A stretch of DNA of 64,000 nt from NCBI GenBank assembly GCA_020353515.1, contig CP070695.1, forward strand, positions 4,715,414 through 4,779,413, read 5' to 3'. Each line of letters starts with the position of its first letter. Position 1 is the first letter of the stretch. This DNA is from Candidatus Heimdallarchaeota archaeon. Its GTDB lineage: Archaea; Asgardarchaeota; Heimdallarchaeia; Hodarchaeales; Hodarchaeaceae. Shown piece by piece: positions 26,069 to 34,936 of this stretch. The position numbers and the translations under genes were made by a program. The notes under the pieces are model-generated. The model did not search any database, was not told where the DNA came from, and saw only the letters and a program-made list of their open reading frames with translations.

Positions 26069-27409
26069 TTAGAAAGGACGACAATCTTCCTTGATTCTTG
26101 ATATAGCTTCTTCAACCCTTTGAATGGCTAGTTCTTGTCTTTCTTTTGATAGTGCTGGTTTCTTTCTTAAGCAGGTTCCCTCACTTTTTTTCACGTGATC
26201 TAGATAGCCAATCATCGTTTCTTCAATATATTCATAGATCAATGCATCTGCTTGACGTTCAAACTCTTTATCCTTTGTAAAAAAGATTAAATGCTCAGAA
26301 AATATATTTCCAATGTCTTTACTAGTAGATTTACTTGTTAGATCAATGTTTCGTGAAAGCGATAATTGATGGGTTAATCCTACGAGTTCCCCTAGTTTTT
26401 TAAAGTGGAGATGAGATTTTATCCTCTCATATTCTAAACAACTATCACCAATTACTATACAAATAACGCTTCCGAGTTTAACTATCCTTACCATCTCAGA
26501 TATTGTATGGAACATATCAAAAAAGTATTCAGTTAAGAGTCTCCATCTATTACTAATATGATGACCATGAGCTCCAATTTCAACTTTAGCGAAACGACGA
26601 TAATCATATCCAAGAACACTCATATTATATTGATGAATACGATTATAATCTAGTGCATTAACATAGGGGGGGGATGTAACAATACAATCAATAGTTGCAC
26701 TAGGAATAAACGATAAATCTCGCGCATCTCCTAATTTGATATCATCTTGCATCCCATTATTAAAATCTGCAATCGTAAGATTGAATTCTTTCATAATTTT
26801 TATCATAGACTTAATTTTGGCTCGAAATGTATTCCAAATGCTCATTTTCTTCCAATTTCTGGATTCTGTTAAGGTAGAAATCGTAGATGATAAACCCACC
26901 TTAAAAAAGTCCTGAAATTCGTCATATATGATTTCATTCTCAATATAATCAAGAATTAGTGAAATTAATCTAGTATTGTCTTCAGTGAATCGCTTGGACA
27001 AATTTCTTTTAGGAAAAATGAATTTTCTTGAAGTGTATTGTTCCTTGTTAAATAGAAATGACTTTATTTCAGATTGAAATTGAGCATGAAATTCTTTCCA
27101 AAGTTTCGTGAGTATTTCACAATCTAGTGGTTTTGTTTTTACTCGTGATAACAAAATGGCTAGAGGATTCTGATCGACGCCACCTGAATGATTTTGAGAT
27201 AATACTCCTTCGACTACTGATGTACCACATCCTACAAAAGGATCAAAGATTCTAGATCCACCTGAATTGAGAAACATGTTATAAATTGTATAAGGTATTT
27301 GTGGGATAAAGCGTGCGGGGTAAGAGTGATATTTATGAGTAAGTGTCTGTGTGGAAGCTCCTGGAAAATCCCAATCGACTCCAATGATTTTTTCCTTTGG
27401 AAAATCCAT
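26069..27409 (-). CDS. DNA methyltransferase, N4-cytosine/N6-adenine type
   Basis: A 446-residue methyltransferase with the order SAM motif then catalytic motif: HKYHSYPARFIPQIPYTIY and SRIFDPFVGCGTSVVEG near the N-terminus, then CIVTSPPYVNALDYNR at about residues 243-258. TSPPY usually marks exocyclic amino methyltransferases of the N4-cytosine group. A tRNA guanosine methyltransferase is less likely because no THUMP domain is present. It is convergent with the second TGT-like gene and has no nuclease partner. Confidence 0.75.
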   Translation of the reverse strand: MDFPKEKIIGVDWDFPGASTQTLTHKYHSYPARFIPQIPYTIYNMFLNSGGSRIFDPFVGCGTSVVEGVLSQNHSGGVDQNPLAILLSRVKTKPLDCEILTKLWKEFHAQFQSEIKSFLFNKEQYTSRKFIFPKRNLSKRFTEDNTRLISLILDYIENEIIYDEFQDFFKVGLSSTISTLTESRNWKKMSIWNTFRAKIKSMIKIMKEFNLTIADFNNGMQDDIKLGDARDLSFIPSATIDCIVTSPPYVNALDYNRIHQYNMSVLGYDYRRFAKVEIGAHGHHISNRWRLLTEYFFDMFHTISEMVRIVKLGSVICIVIGDSCLEYERIKSHLHFKKLGELVGLTHQLSLSRNIDLTSKSTSKDIGNIFSEHLIFFTKDKEFERQADALIYEYIEETMIGYLDHVKKSEGTCLRKKPALSKERQELAIQRVEEAISRIKEDCRPF

Positions 27410-27519
27410 TCTAACACCGTAATTTTATTGTGAGAACATTTATTATAATTCAAATATGTATTTTTCAGGATGTATCGAGCTTTATTAAGCAATATATGAT
27501 ATGAATTTTAAGCTTAAAA

Positions 27520-27849
27520 CTGTTCGATTTAGGTAATAAAAAGACTGGATTAGAACAAGCTCGATGTGTCTTCCATATTAATCGTGCTGCTGTCGATAAA
27601 TGTGAAAGATGTGGCAGAATGATCTGTTTGGAATGTAAAAGAACCCGTAGATTTGGCGTTTATTCGAGTGGAAGTACAGCATATATTTACTGTCCCGAAT
27701 GCTATCGGTTTGACGGGAAAAGAAACAAATGGGTGTTTCTTTTGGTTTCAGTTTTTGCCATAGTTGCATTCATAATTATTGCCATATTTATGATAACTAT
27801 GTTCAATGAATTCACGGCAAACATGCCCACAATGCTAGGAGCCCCATAG
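27520..27849 (+). CDS. B-box-like zinc finger membrane protein
   Basis: The frame encodes a zinc finger with the spacing of B-box-like fingers, ARCVFHINRAAVDKCERC then GRMICLEC, a further CPEC, and one C-terminal membrane helix (WVFLLVSVFAIVAFIIIAIF). The only ATG in frame (27619) lies inside the finger and would destroy it. The frame is open back to 27505 without ATG, GTG or TTG; the CTG at 27520 is the best candidate and gives about 109 residues. A frameshift relative to the ATG at 27501 is the alternative. Function unknown. Confidence 0.55.
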   Translation: MFDLGNKKTGLEQARCVFHINRAAVDKCERCGRMICLECKRTRRFGVYSSGSTAYIYCPECYRFDGKRNKWVFLLVSVFAIVAFIIIAIFMITMFNEFTANMPTMLGAP

Positions 27850-28054
27850 ATCCATCCAATTCCGTGACAACAGGCATAGAGATTTCTCTGTTAATTATAT
27901 GGGAGAAAGAAACACAATCTCCCTTTGTTTTTAGTAAAAAAACCCTTTTTTCTCTGTTATTAGCTGATTAATTCACCATTACAGATAATAAGCTGTAACC
28001 ATCAAATATTTAGAATCATATAGTCATAATAAAAAACCTGAAATACTGATCTGT

Positions 28055-28067
28055 AAAAATATATATC
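28055..28067 (+). promoter_or_regulatory. TATA box of the SDR-glycine decarboxylase cluster
   Basis: AAAAATATATATC lies 48 bases before the ATG of the SDR gene; a start about 25 bases downstream would leave a leader of some 20 bases containing AAGGAG at 28103-28108. CTGAT and ATCAG half-sites flank the box (28046 and 28065). Confidence 0.45.
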
Positions 28068-28114
28068 AGCCAATTAAGTTTGTAGACTCCTAATAATTAC
28101 AGAAGGAGAAAGTT

Positions 28115-28894
28115 ATGGAAAAAAGTCAAGATCTTCTTTCATTAAATGGAAAAACTGCAATCATTACTGGAGCAGCATCGGGTATTGGACTAGCAACAGC
28201 TTCACTCCTTGCTACCATGGAAGCAAAAGTCGCTCTGATAGATGTTAATGAATCAGCAGGGAAAAAAGCTGCAACAGAAATCAGGAACTTTGGAGGAAAA
28301 GTAAAATTCTTTCATTGCGATATCTCTTCTAATAACGAGTGTAAAAATACAGTTAATGCTATTCATGAGGAATTTGGAAGAATTAACATTTTATTCAATA
28401 ATGCAGGAGTCATCAAACGGAAAAACATCATTGATCTTGAAGAACAAGACTGGGATCAAGTGTTAGATGTTAATCTAAAAGGAATCTATTTACTATCTCG
28501 TTATGTAATTCCAATTATGATTAAAGGAAAAGGAGGAAGTATAATTAATACGGGGTCAGGATGGGGACTTAGAGGGGGACCCGACGCATTAGCTTACTGT
28601 GCTTCAAAAGGTGGAGTGGTAAACATGACTCGAGCAATGGCAATTGATCTGGGTAAGTATGGGATCCGTGTAAATTGTGTATGTCCTGGAGATATTGATA
28701 CTCCAATGTTACGGGGTGAGGCTCATCAATTAGGTGTGGATGAAGAAGAATTCATGAAGGAAGCTGCAAACAGACCCATCAATCGTATTGGTACACCTCA
28801 AGATGTTGCTTATGCTGTTCTTTATCTTGCGAGTGATATTTCAACCTGGGTAACAGGTTCCATTCTAGTTGTTGATGGTGGAGGTATTGCTTAA
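28115..28894 (+). CDS. Short-chain dehydrogenase/reductase
   Basis: A 259-residue classical SDR: cofactor loop TGAASGIG, NNAG motif, the Ser/Tyr/Lys site with NTGSGWG and YCASK, and the CPGDIDTPM block. The Asp after the second strand (VALIDVNE) favours NAD over NADP. It resembles 3-oxoacyl-ACP reductase or sugar/alcohol dehydrogenase relatives; the substrate is not predictable. AAGGAG precedes the ATG by six bases. It is followed by the glycine decarboxylase genes after 57 bases. Confidence 0.9.
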   Translation: MEKSQDLLSLNGKTAIITGAASGIGLATASLLATMEAKVALIDVNESAGKKAATEIRNFGGKVKFFHCDISSNNECKNTVNAIHEEFGRINILFNNAGVIKRKNIIDLEEQDWDQVLDVNLKGIYLLSRYVIPIMIKGKGGSIINTGSGWGLRGGPDALAYCASKGGVVNMTRAMAIDLGKYGIRVNCVCPGDIDTPMLRGEAHQLGVDEEEFMKEAANRPINRIGTPQDVAYAVLYLASDISTWVTGSILVVDGGGIA

Positions 28895-28951
28895 ACTGAT
28901 TTCTTTTTTAACATGAATCTAAGATTGATTTTAATAGGAAATGGATTTAAC

Positions 28952-30361
28952 ATGAGTAGAAAGAATGAGATAGTTTATCCTTACATTCCAAATTCCGTAC
29001 CTGAAATTAAAGCCAAGATGCTTGAAGAAATTGGCGTAAATGACATCGAAACCTTGTACGAAGATATTCCTGAGCATTTAAGGTTTAAGAGAGAACTAGA
29101 CCTACCAAAACCTTTTCTTTCAGAATATACATTAAAACGACATGTAGATCATATTCTATCGAAAAATCGAACCTGTCAAGAAAATATTAACTTTCTTGGT
29201 GGAGGTTGCTGGCAGCATTATGTGCCTGCGATATGTGATGAGATAAATCAACGATCAGAGTTTTTAACTGCATATGCAGGAGAACCCTATGAGGATCATG
29301 GTAGATTTCACGCCTTATTTGAGTATGAAAGTATGATGGGAGAATTACTTGATATGGACGTTGTCAACGTCCCAACGTACGATTGGGGGCAAGCTGCAAG
29401 CACATCAATAAGAATGGCTGAAAGAATAACGAATCGTTCTGAAATATTAATTTCAAAACTCATTGCTCCTGATAGACTGGCAATAATTCGGAATTATTGT
29501 CAGCCTGGAATTCGAATTGAGCTAATAGATTATAATCCGAGAACTGGACTTGTAGATCTTAATGATTTAGAAACAAAATTATCTTCAAAAAGTATTGGAT
29601 TTTACTTTGAAAATCCCTCTTATTTGGGCACTATCGAGGATCAAGGACAGAAGATTTCTGATCTTGTGCATAATCATGGAGCTTTAAGTCTTGTTGGGGT
29701 AGATCCAATTTCTTTGGGAGTGATTATCCCTCCTAGTAATTATGGTGCTGATATTGTCTGTGGTGATATTCAACCCCTTGGTGTTCATATGCAATATGGT
29801 GGGGGACTTGCTGGTTTTATTGCTACTCGGGATGAAGAGAAATTTGTGATGGAATATCCATCCCGACTCTTTGGTATAACTCATACCACTGTAGAAGGGG
29901 AGTGGGGTTTTGGAGATGTTACGTATGAGCGGACGTCTTTCGATAAAAGAGAACAGGGAAAAGAATTCGTTGGTACAATGGCTGCATTATGGGGAATTAC
30001 CGCAGGGGTTTACTTGGCTCTGATGGGACCTCAAGGAATGTATGACCTTGGGAAATTAATTTTACAAAAATCACAATATGCAATGAAGCGAATCTCAGAG
30101 ATTAAAGGGATAGATGTTCTTTTATTTCAATCATCACACTTTAAAGAATTTGTTGTGGATTTCAATAACAGTGGAAGGACAATTGAAGAAGTAAGTAAAT
30201 TTCTGCTTGAGAAAGAAATTTTTGGAGGAAAAGATCTTACCAAAGATTTTCCTGAACTAGGAGAAAGCGCACTATATTGTATCACGGAAATTCATACGAA
30301 AGAGGATATCGATCGATTAGTTCAAGCGTTGAATGAATGTCTACAAAGAGAGGAGGAATAA
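28952..30361 (+). CDS. gcvPA: Glycine dehydrogenase (decarboxylating) subunit 1
   Basis: The N-terminal half of a split P-protein; with subunit 2 it decarboxylates glycine and loads the aminomethyl group onto lipoyl-GcvH. Typical blocks are YPYIPNSVPEIKAKMLEEIG, FLGGGCWQHYVPAICDEI and SEFLTAYAGEPYEDHGR-like sequence, AASTSIRMAERIT, and GVHMQYGGGLAGFIATRDE. I placed the start at the ATG at 28952, preceded by AGGA, because it matches the usual N-terminus; an in-frame ATG at 28913 adds 13 unlikely residues. No gcvT or gcvH gene is in this window. Confidence 0.92.
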   Translation: MSRKNEIVYPYIPNSVPEIKAKMLEEIGVNDIETLYEDIPEHLRFKRELDLPKPFLSEYTLKRHVDHILSKNRTCQENINFLGGGCWQHYVPAICDEINQRSEFLTAYAGEPYEDHGRFHALFEYESMMGELLDMDVVNVPTYDWGQAASTSIRMAERITNRSEILISKLIAPDRLAIIRNYCQPGIRIELIDYNPRTGLVDLNDLETKLSSKSIGFYFENPSYLGTIEDQGQKISDLVHNHGALSLVGVDPISLGVIIPPSNYGADIVCGDIQPLGVHMQYGGGLAGFIATRDEEKFVMEYPSRLFGITHTTVEGEWGFGDVTYERTSFDKREQGKEFVGTMAALWGITAGVYLALMGPQGMYDLGKLILQKSQYAMKRISEIKGIDVLLFQSSHFKEFVVDFNNSGRTIEEVSKFLLEKEIFGGKDLTKDFPELGESALYCITEIHTKEDIDRLVQALNECLQREEE

Positions 30362-30363
30362 TA

Positions 30364-31905
30364 ATGAAGCCAAGAATGAATTTTCATCAAGCAAAATGGG
30401 ATGAACCTATCATCTTCGAATTAAGCACACAAGGAGAACGGGGAATACTAGTACCAGAAATTGAAGAAGAAATCAAAATGATGGTCGGCGATGGAATCTC
30501 ATCCTTACCTAAAAATGTAATAAGGACACAGGTTCCTCAACTTCCAGAATTGTCTCAAATGCGTGTTTTAAAACACTATTTACGCTTATCACAGGAAAAT
30601 CTAGGTGCAGATTTAAATGTTGATATTGGTCAAGGTACCTGTACCATGAAGTACAGTCCTAAGATTAACGAACAGTTTACTACTTCACCAAAGTTAACAG
30701 AACTTCATCCAAATCAAGATGAAAGCACAGTTCAAGGTATTTTAGAAATAATTTACAAAACCGATGTTTTTCTCAGAGAAATATCAGGACTTGATAAGTT
30801 CTCCTTTCAACCTGGGGGTGGTAGTCAAGCAATACTCGCAATGGCTTCGATAATTCAGGCATACCATGATTCTAATGGAGAGTCTGAAAAACGAGACGAA
30901 ATGATCACAACAATATTTTCCCATCCTTCTGATGCAGCTGCGGCAGCTGTAAAGGGATATAAGATAATCACTATTTATCCAAATGAAGATGGACTACCTG
31001 ATATTGAAGCTCTAAAAACAGCTGTATCAGATCGTACTGCAGGATTATTAATTACAAATCCTGAAGATACAGGAATCTTTAATCCAGATATAGAGGAATT
31101 CACACAGACTATCCATGATTACGGGGGTCTGTGTGGTTATGACCAGGCCAATGCAAATGGAGTACTTGGCATTGCTAGAGCAAAAGAAGCAGAATTCGAC
31201 ATGTGTTTCTTTAATCTTCATAAGACATTCTCTTCTCCTCACGGATGTGGGGGACCAGGTGCAGGCGCTCTTGGTGTATCAGAGAAGCTCAAAGAGTACC
31301 TTCCAGTTCCCTTAGTAGATTTTAATGGTAAGACTTATTCTTTGAATTATAGCTTAACAAAAAGTATAGGCAAAGTAAGAGGCTATTATGGGGTTGTACC
31401 CGCAATACTGAGAACTTATGCGTGGATTATGAGTTTAGGCAGTGAGGGATTAAAAGAAGCATCCCGTATAGCTGTTCTCAACAATAACTATCTGTTAAAA
31501 AAGGTTTTAGAACTACAAGGAGCTAGTGCTCCCTATGCTAAAGACCGACATCGTATTGAACAGGTTCGCTACAGCTGGGAAGACCTTACAAATGATACAG
31601 GAGTTACTACAGAAGATATCACCAATAGAATGATTGATTTTGGTTTCCATATGTGGTCCTCGCACCATCCCTTCATTGTTCCTCAACCAATGACACTTGA
31701 ACCTACTGAATCTTATTCAAAAGCTGAAATTGATGAATACATCGCAGGATTATCACAAATAGTTAAAGAAGCCTATCAAAATACTGATATCGTGAAGAAT
31801 GCTCCTCACAACAGTGTTGTCCACAAAATTAAAACAGAACCACTTGATGATCCTAACAAATGGGCAATTACTTGGAGGGCATATCTAAAAAAATGGAAAA
31901 AATAA
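30364..31905 (+). CDS. gcvPB: Glycine dehydrogenase (decarboxylating) subunit 2
   Basis: The PLP-bearing half of the split P-protein. Key blocks are RVLKHYLRLSQENLGAD, SGLDKFSFQPGGGSQA, GYDQANANGVLGI and the PLP lysine in FNLHKTFSSPHGCGGPG (Lys287). GGAGG at about 30352 lies just before the ATG at 30364, two bases after the gcvPA stop, so the subunits are translationally linked. An upstream in-frame ATG at 30337 lies inside gcvPA and is less likely. Confidence 0.95.
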   Translation: MKPRMNFHQAKWDEPIIFELSTQGERGILVPEIEEEIKMMVGDGISSLPKNVIRTQVPQLPELSQMRVLKHYLRLSQENLGADLNVDIGQGTCTMKYSPKINEQFTTSPKLTELHPNQDESTVQGILEIIYKTDVFLREISGLDKFSFQPGGGSQAILAMASIIQAYHDSNGESEKRDEMITTIFSHPSDAAAAAVKGYKIITIYPNEDGLPDIEALKTAVSDRTAGLLITNPEDTGIFNPDIEEFTQTIHDYGGLCGYDQANANGVLGIARAKEAEFDMCFFNLHKTFSSPHGCGGPGAGALGVSEKLKEYLPVPLVDFNGKTYSLNYSLTKSIGKVRGYYGVVPAILRTYAWIMSLGSEGLKEASRIAVLNNNYLLKKVLELQGASAPYAKDRHRIEQVRYSWEDLTNDTGVTTEDITNRMIDFGFHMWSSHHPFIVPQPMTLEPTESYSKAEIDEYIAGLSQIVKEAYQNTDIVKNAPHNSVVHKIKTEPLDDPNKWAITWRAYLKKWKK

Positions 31906-31914
31906 TGATTTCAA

Positions 31915-33030
31915 ATGAAGAAACTAGGTCTTATCATCAATCCTATTGCGGGAATGGGGGGAAAAGTTGGATTAAAAGGAACTGATGGGATCGATATTCT
32001 AGAGAAGGCTAAAAGTTTAGGAGCAAAACCAGAATCTCCCAAGCGTGCAGCAGAAGCATTAAACAGACTTAAATTTCTTGAAGACAAGATCGAATTATTT
32101 TCATATCCTAATGAGATGGGTGCAGATGTCATTCAATCATGTGGATTTAAGCTTAAAGTTATTGGGTCGATACTAAAGGGAAAAACAACGTCTGAAGACA
32201 CACAAAAAGCATCACAAGATTTATTAGATCTTAATATTGATCTTTTACTCTTCGCGGGAGGAGACGGAACAGCCAGGGATATTTATAATGTTGTTAAAGA
32301 CAAATTAGTTGTTTTAGGCATACCTACAGGAGTAAAAATGCATTCAGCAGTTTATGCTTGGAATCCGATGAGAGCGGGAGATTTAACAGCGTTATATCTT
32401 CAACAGAGAGTTCACGAAGTTAGAGAAGCAGAAGTGATGGATATTGATGAAGAGAGTTTCAGAAATGGTATTTTATCAGCTAAACTATATGGATACATGA
32501 AGATTCCATATGAGAGAAGATTTGTTCAAGGAATGAAAGCTGGAACGCCACCTAATGAAAAATATGATCAAGAAGCGATCGCAGAAGATATTATTGAGAA
32601 TATGAAAGATGATTATTACTACATCGTCGGCCCTGGTACAACAACACGTCCTATTATGGAGAAACTGAATTTAGAGAATTCATTATTAGGTGTCGATCTT
32701 ATCTATAAACAAGCTCTTGTGGGAAAGGATCTAAATGAAAGTGAACTACTAAATCATATTAAGGGAAAGAAAGTAAAACTGATAGTAACACCAATTGGGG
32801 GGCAAGGGTACTTATTTGGAAGAGGAAATCAACAGATCAGTCCTGATATTCTTAAACAAGTAGGGAAAAAAAATCTATTAGTTATAGCAACAAGAGAAAA
32901 AATAAATTCTCTTAATGGAAGACCATTTTTGGTTGATACAGGAGACACTGAGATTAATAAGCTTTTGAGTGGTTACATTAAGGTTATAACAGGTTATCGT
33001 GAAAAAGCAGTCTATAAAGTGGCATTTTAA
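31915..33030 (+). CDS. ATP-NAD/AcoX kinase family protein
   Basis: A 371-residue member of the COG3199 branch of NAD kinase-like proteins: KKLGLIINPIAGMGG at the N-terminus, the diacylglycerol/NAD kinase motif LLLFAGGDGTARDI, and LGIPTGVKMHSAVYAWNP. It probably phosphorylates NAD or a related substrate. It starts 9 bases after gcvPB, so it is the last gene of the SDR-gcvPA-gcvPB unit, which may supply or balance nicotinamide cofactors for glycine oxidation. Confidence 0.85.
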   Translation: MKKLGLIINPIAGMGGKVGLKGTDGIDILEKAKSLGAKPESPKRAAEALNRLKFLEDKIELFSYPNEMGADVIQSCGFKLKVIGSILKGKTTSEDTQKASQDLLDLNIDLLLFAGGDGTARDIYNVVKDKLVVLGIPTGVKMHSAVYAWNPMRAGDLTALYLQQRVHEVREAEVMDIDEESFRNGILSAKLYGYMKIPYERRFVQGMKAGTPPNEKYDQEAIAEDIIENMKDDYYYIVGPGTTTRPIMEKLNLENSLLGVDLIYKQALVGKDLNESELLNHIKGKKVKLIVTPIGGQGYLFGRGNQQISPDILKQVGKKNLLVIATREKINSLNGRPFLVDTGDTEINKLLSGYIKVITGYREKAVYKVAF

Positions 33031-33312
33031 CAACCACTAAGTTCTTAAAATGAATAAATTTCAAACCTTACGAAAAATAGATATTAAAATGGTAACCATA
33101 CCAATATGAAAAATTATAAAAATCTGCAGTATTTCTTGAAAAATGATAATATTGACCACACAGATTTCTGGCATAAAATATTGTTGTTGTTGTTAATTCT
33201 TTCATCCAGCCAGGAGTCTATAGTGGGCACCGAATTGATCAAATTCCACTGTTCTTTTGAATACTCCTGGGGATTAAAGAATTATAACTTTATTCAAGAG
33301 AGGTAGAAAAGG

Positions 33313-34734
33313 TTGAAATTATTTAACTCCTTAACTAGACAAAAAGAAGAATTTATCCCTATTGAGAATAAAAAAGTTCGCTTTTATTCTTGTGGCCAGA
33401 CGATTTATCTCGATGTCCACTTGGGGAACGTGAGAACTTATTCCTATTGGGATGTTTTAGTGAGATATTTACGATGGCGTGGTTTCGATGTCTTTTGGGT
33501 TCAAAATATTACAGATGTAGGACATTTAACTGATGATGCAGATTCTGGAGAAGATAGGATTGTAAAAACAGCAAGAGATAAGAATTTAGAACCGATGGTT
33601 TTAGTTGAAACACAAATCAAACGCTTTTTCGAAGATATTGACGCACTTAATATCCAAAGAGCTGATGTTTATCCTCGAGCGACTGGCCACATTCCAGAAA
33701 TGATTGATTTCATTTCAGAATTATTAAAAAAAGGTTATGCATATGTGGTCAACGGCTCAGTTTATTTTGATGTCCACAAATTTCCATCTTATGGGGAACT
33801 CAGTCCATCAAGTTATTCTGAAGAATCTGCAGGAGTCCGTGTGGCAGTAAATCCAGAAAAACGGAACCCCCGCGATTTTGCATTGTGGATCAAAGCTCCA
33901 CCAAATTACCTCATGAAGTGGCCATCTCCATGGGGCTTAGGTTATCCTGGTTGGCATTTAGAATGCTCTGTAATGTCGCAAAAATATCTAGGTGATACTT
34001 TAGACATTCACTCTGGAGGAATCGAGCACTTAATGCTGCATCATCCTAATGAGATTGCTCAATCAGAAGCACGAACAGGGAAGAAATTTGTTAACTATTG
34101 GATTCACGCGAATCACCTCATTGTTAATGGCAGAAAAATGAGTAAATCTCTAGGAAATTACATTCTAATTCGAGATCTGCTGAAAAAATATGATCCCACA
34201 GCTATACGCTTCTTTTTAATTAATAGTCACTATCGAAAAAACCTTGATTTTAACGAGGATGCCTTTAAAGAGGCCCAAAACCTCCTAACTCGAATTAAAA
34301 ATACATTAACACTGATTGGTCAGATTCCTGGAGGAGAAGAAACAACTTTAACTGCTGATCTAGAAATATTAGAGACAGAATTCATCCAAGCAATGGATGA
34401 TGACCTGAACACAGTCGCCGCGATTCAAAGTATTATGAAATTCATTAGAAAATTGAATTTTGCCTTAGAAAACCAAAGAAAAACAGTTTTAGATGTATCA
34501 AAAGGGAAAATTATTGAATTACTAGAGATTCTTGGTATAACATTAGAAACAGCTAATATGGAACAAAATAAGGGAGAATTAGTAGAATCATTAGTAGATT
34601 TGCTTATAAATGTAAGAGAAGATCTACGGAAGGCAAAGATGTTTGGAATCTCCGATAAAATTCGATCTAACCTTTCTAAACTAGGAATTATTCTTGAGGA
34701 TAAAGGCACAGGTACTATTTGGAAAAAACAATGA
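33313..34734 (+). CDS. cysS: Cysteinyl-tRNA synthetase
   Basis: A 473-residue class I synthetase. CGQTIYLDVHLGNVRTY contains the zinc Cys and the HIGH-type HLGN; the family usually has CGPT, so Gln for Pro is a small variation. WHLECS and HPNEIAQSEA provide further zinc ligands, and KMSKSLGN is the KMSKS loop. The start is TTG, with AGAGAGGT about ten bases upstream. It stands alone after the glycine cleavage cluster. Confidence 0.97.
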   Translation: MKLFNSLTRQKEEFIPIENKKVRFYSCGQTIYLDVHLGNVRTYSYWDVLVRYLRWRGFDVFWVQNITDVGHLTDDADSGEDRIVKTARDKNLEPMVLVETQIKRFFEDIDALNIQRADVYPRATGHIPEMIDFISELLKKGYAYVVNGSVYFDVHKFPSYGELSPSSYSEESAGVRVAVNPEKRNPRDFALWIKAPPNYLMKWPSPWGLGYPGWHLECSVMSQKYLGDTLDIHSGGIEHLMLHHPNEIAQSEARTGKKFVNYWIHANHLIVNGRKMSKSLGNYILIRDLLKKYDPTAIRFFLINSHYRKNLDFNEDAFKEAQNLLTRIKNTLTLIGQIPGGEETTLTADLEILETEFIQAMDDDLNTVAAIQSIMKFIRKLNFALENQRKTVLDVSKGKIIELLEILGITLETANMEQNKGELVESLVDLLINVREDLRKAKMFGISDKIRSNLSKLGIILEDKGTGTIWKKQ

Positions 34735-34936
34735 ATACTATCTTTATTTACATGAAATTGGTGAAGATAGGTTATTTTCATTATTTTCCTTAAGAAATCT
34801 TCTCTTATATCGAATTTTACTAGTTCTAATAAAGAAAGCTATATATAACTTAATTTTGCTTAATTTAAAACAAGTTTTTACTACTTACTAAATTCTCAAG
34901 GAAAATTTGACCAGAAATAAGGGAGCCTAATTTAAT

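Noticed and set aside
28115..33030. Complete glycine cleavage operon
   Set aside because: Only the two P-protein subunits are present; no T, H or L protein or lipoylation gene was found.
33106..33306. 66-codon open frame before cysS
   Set aside because: No ribosome binding site, no recognisable domain and ordinary AT-rich composition; more likely the cysS promoter region.
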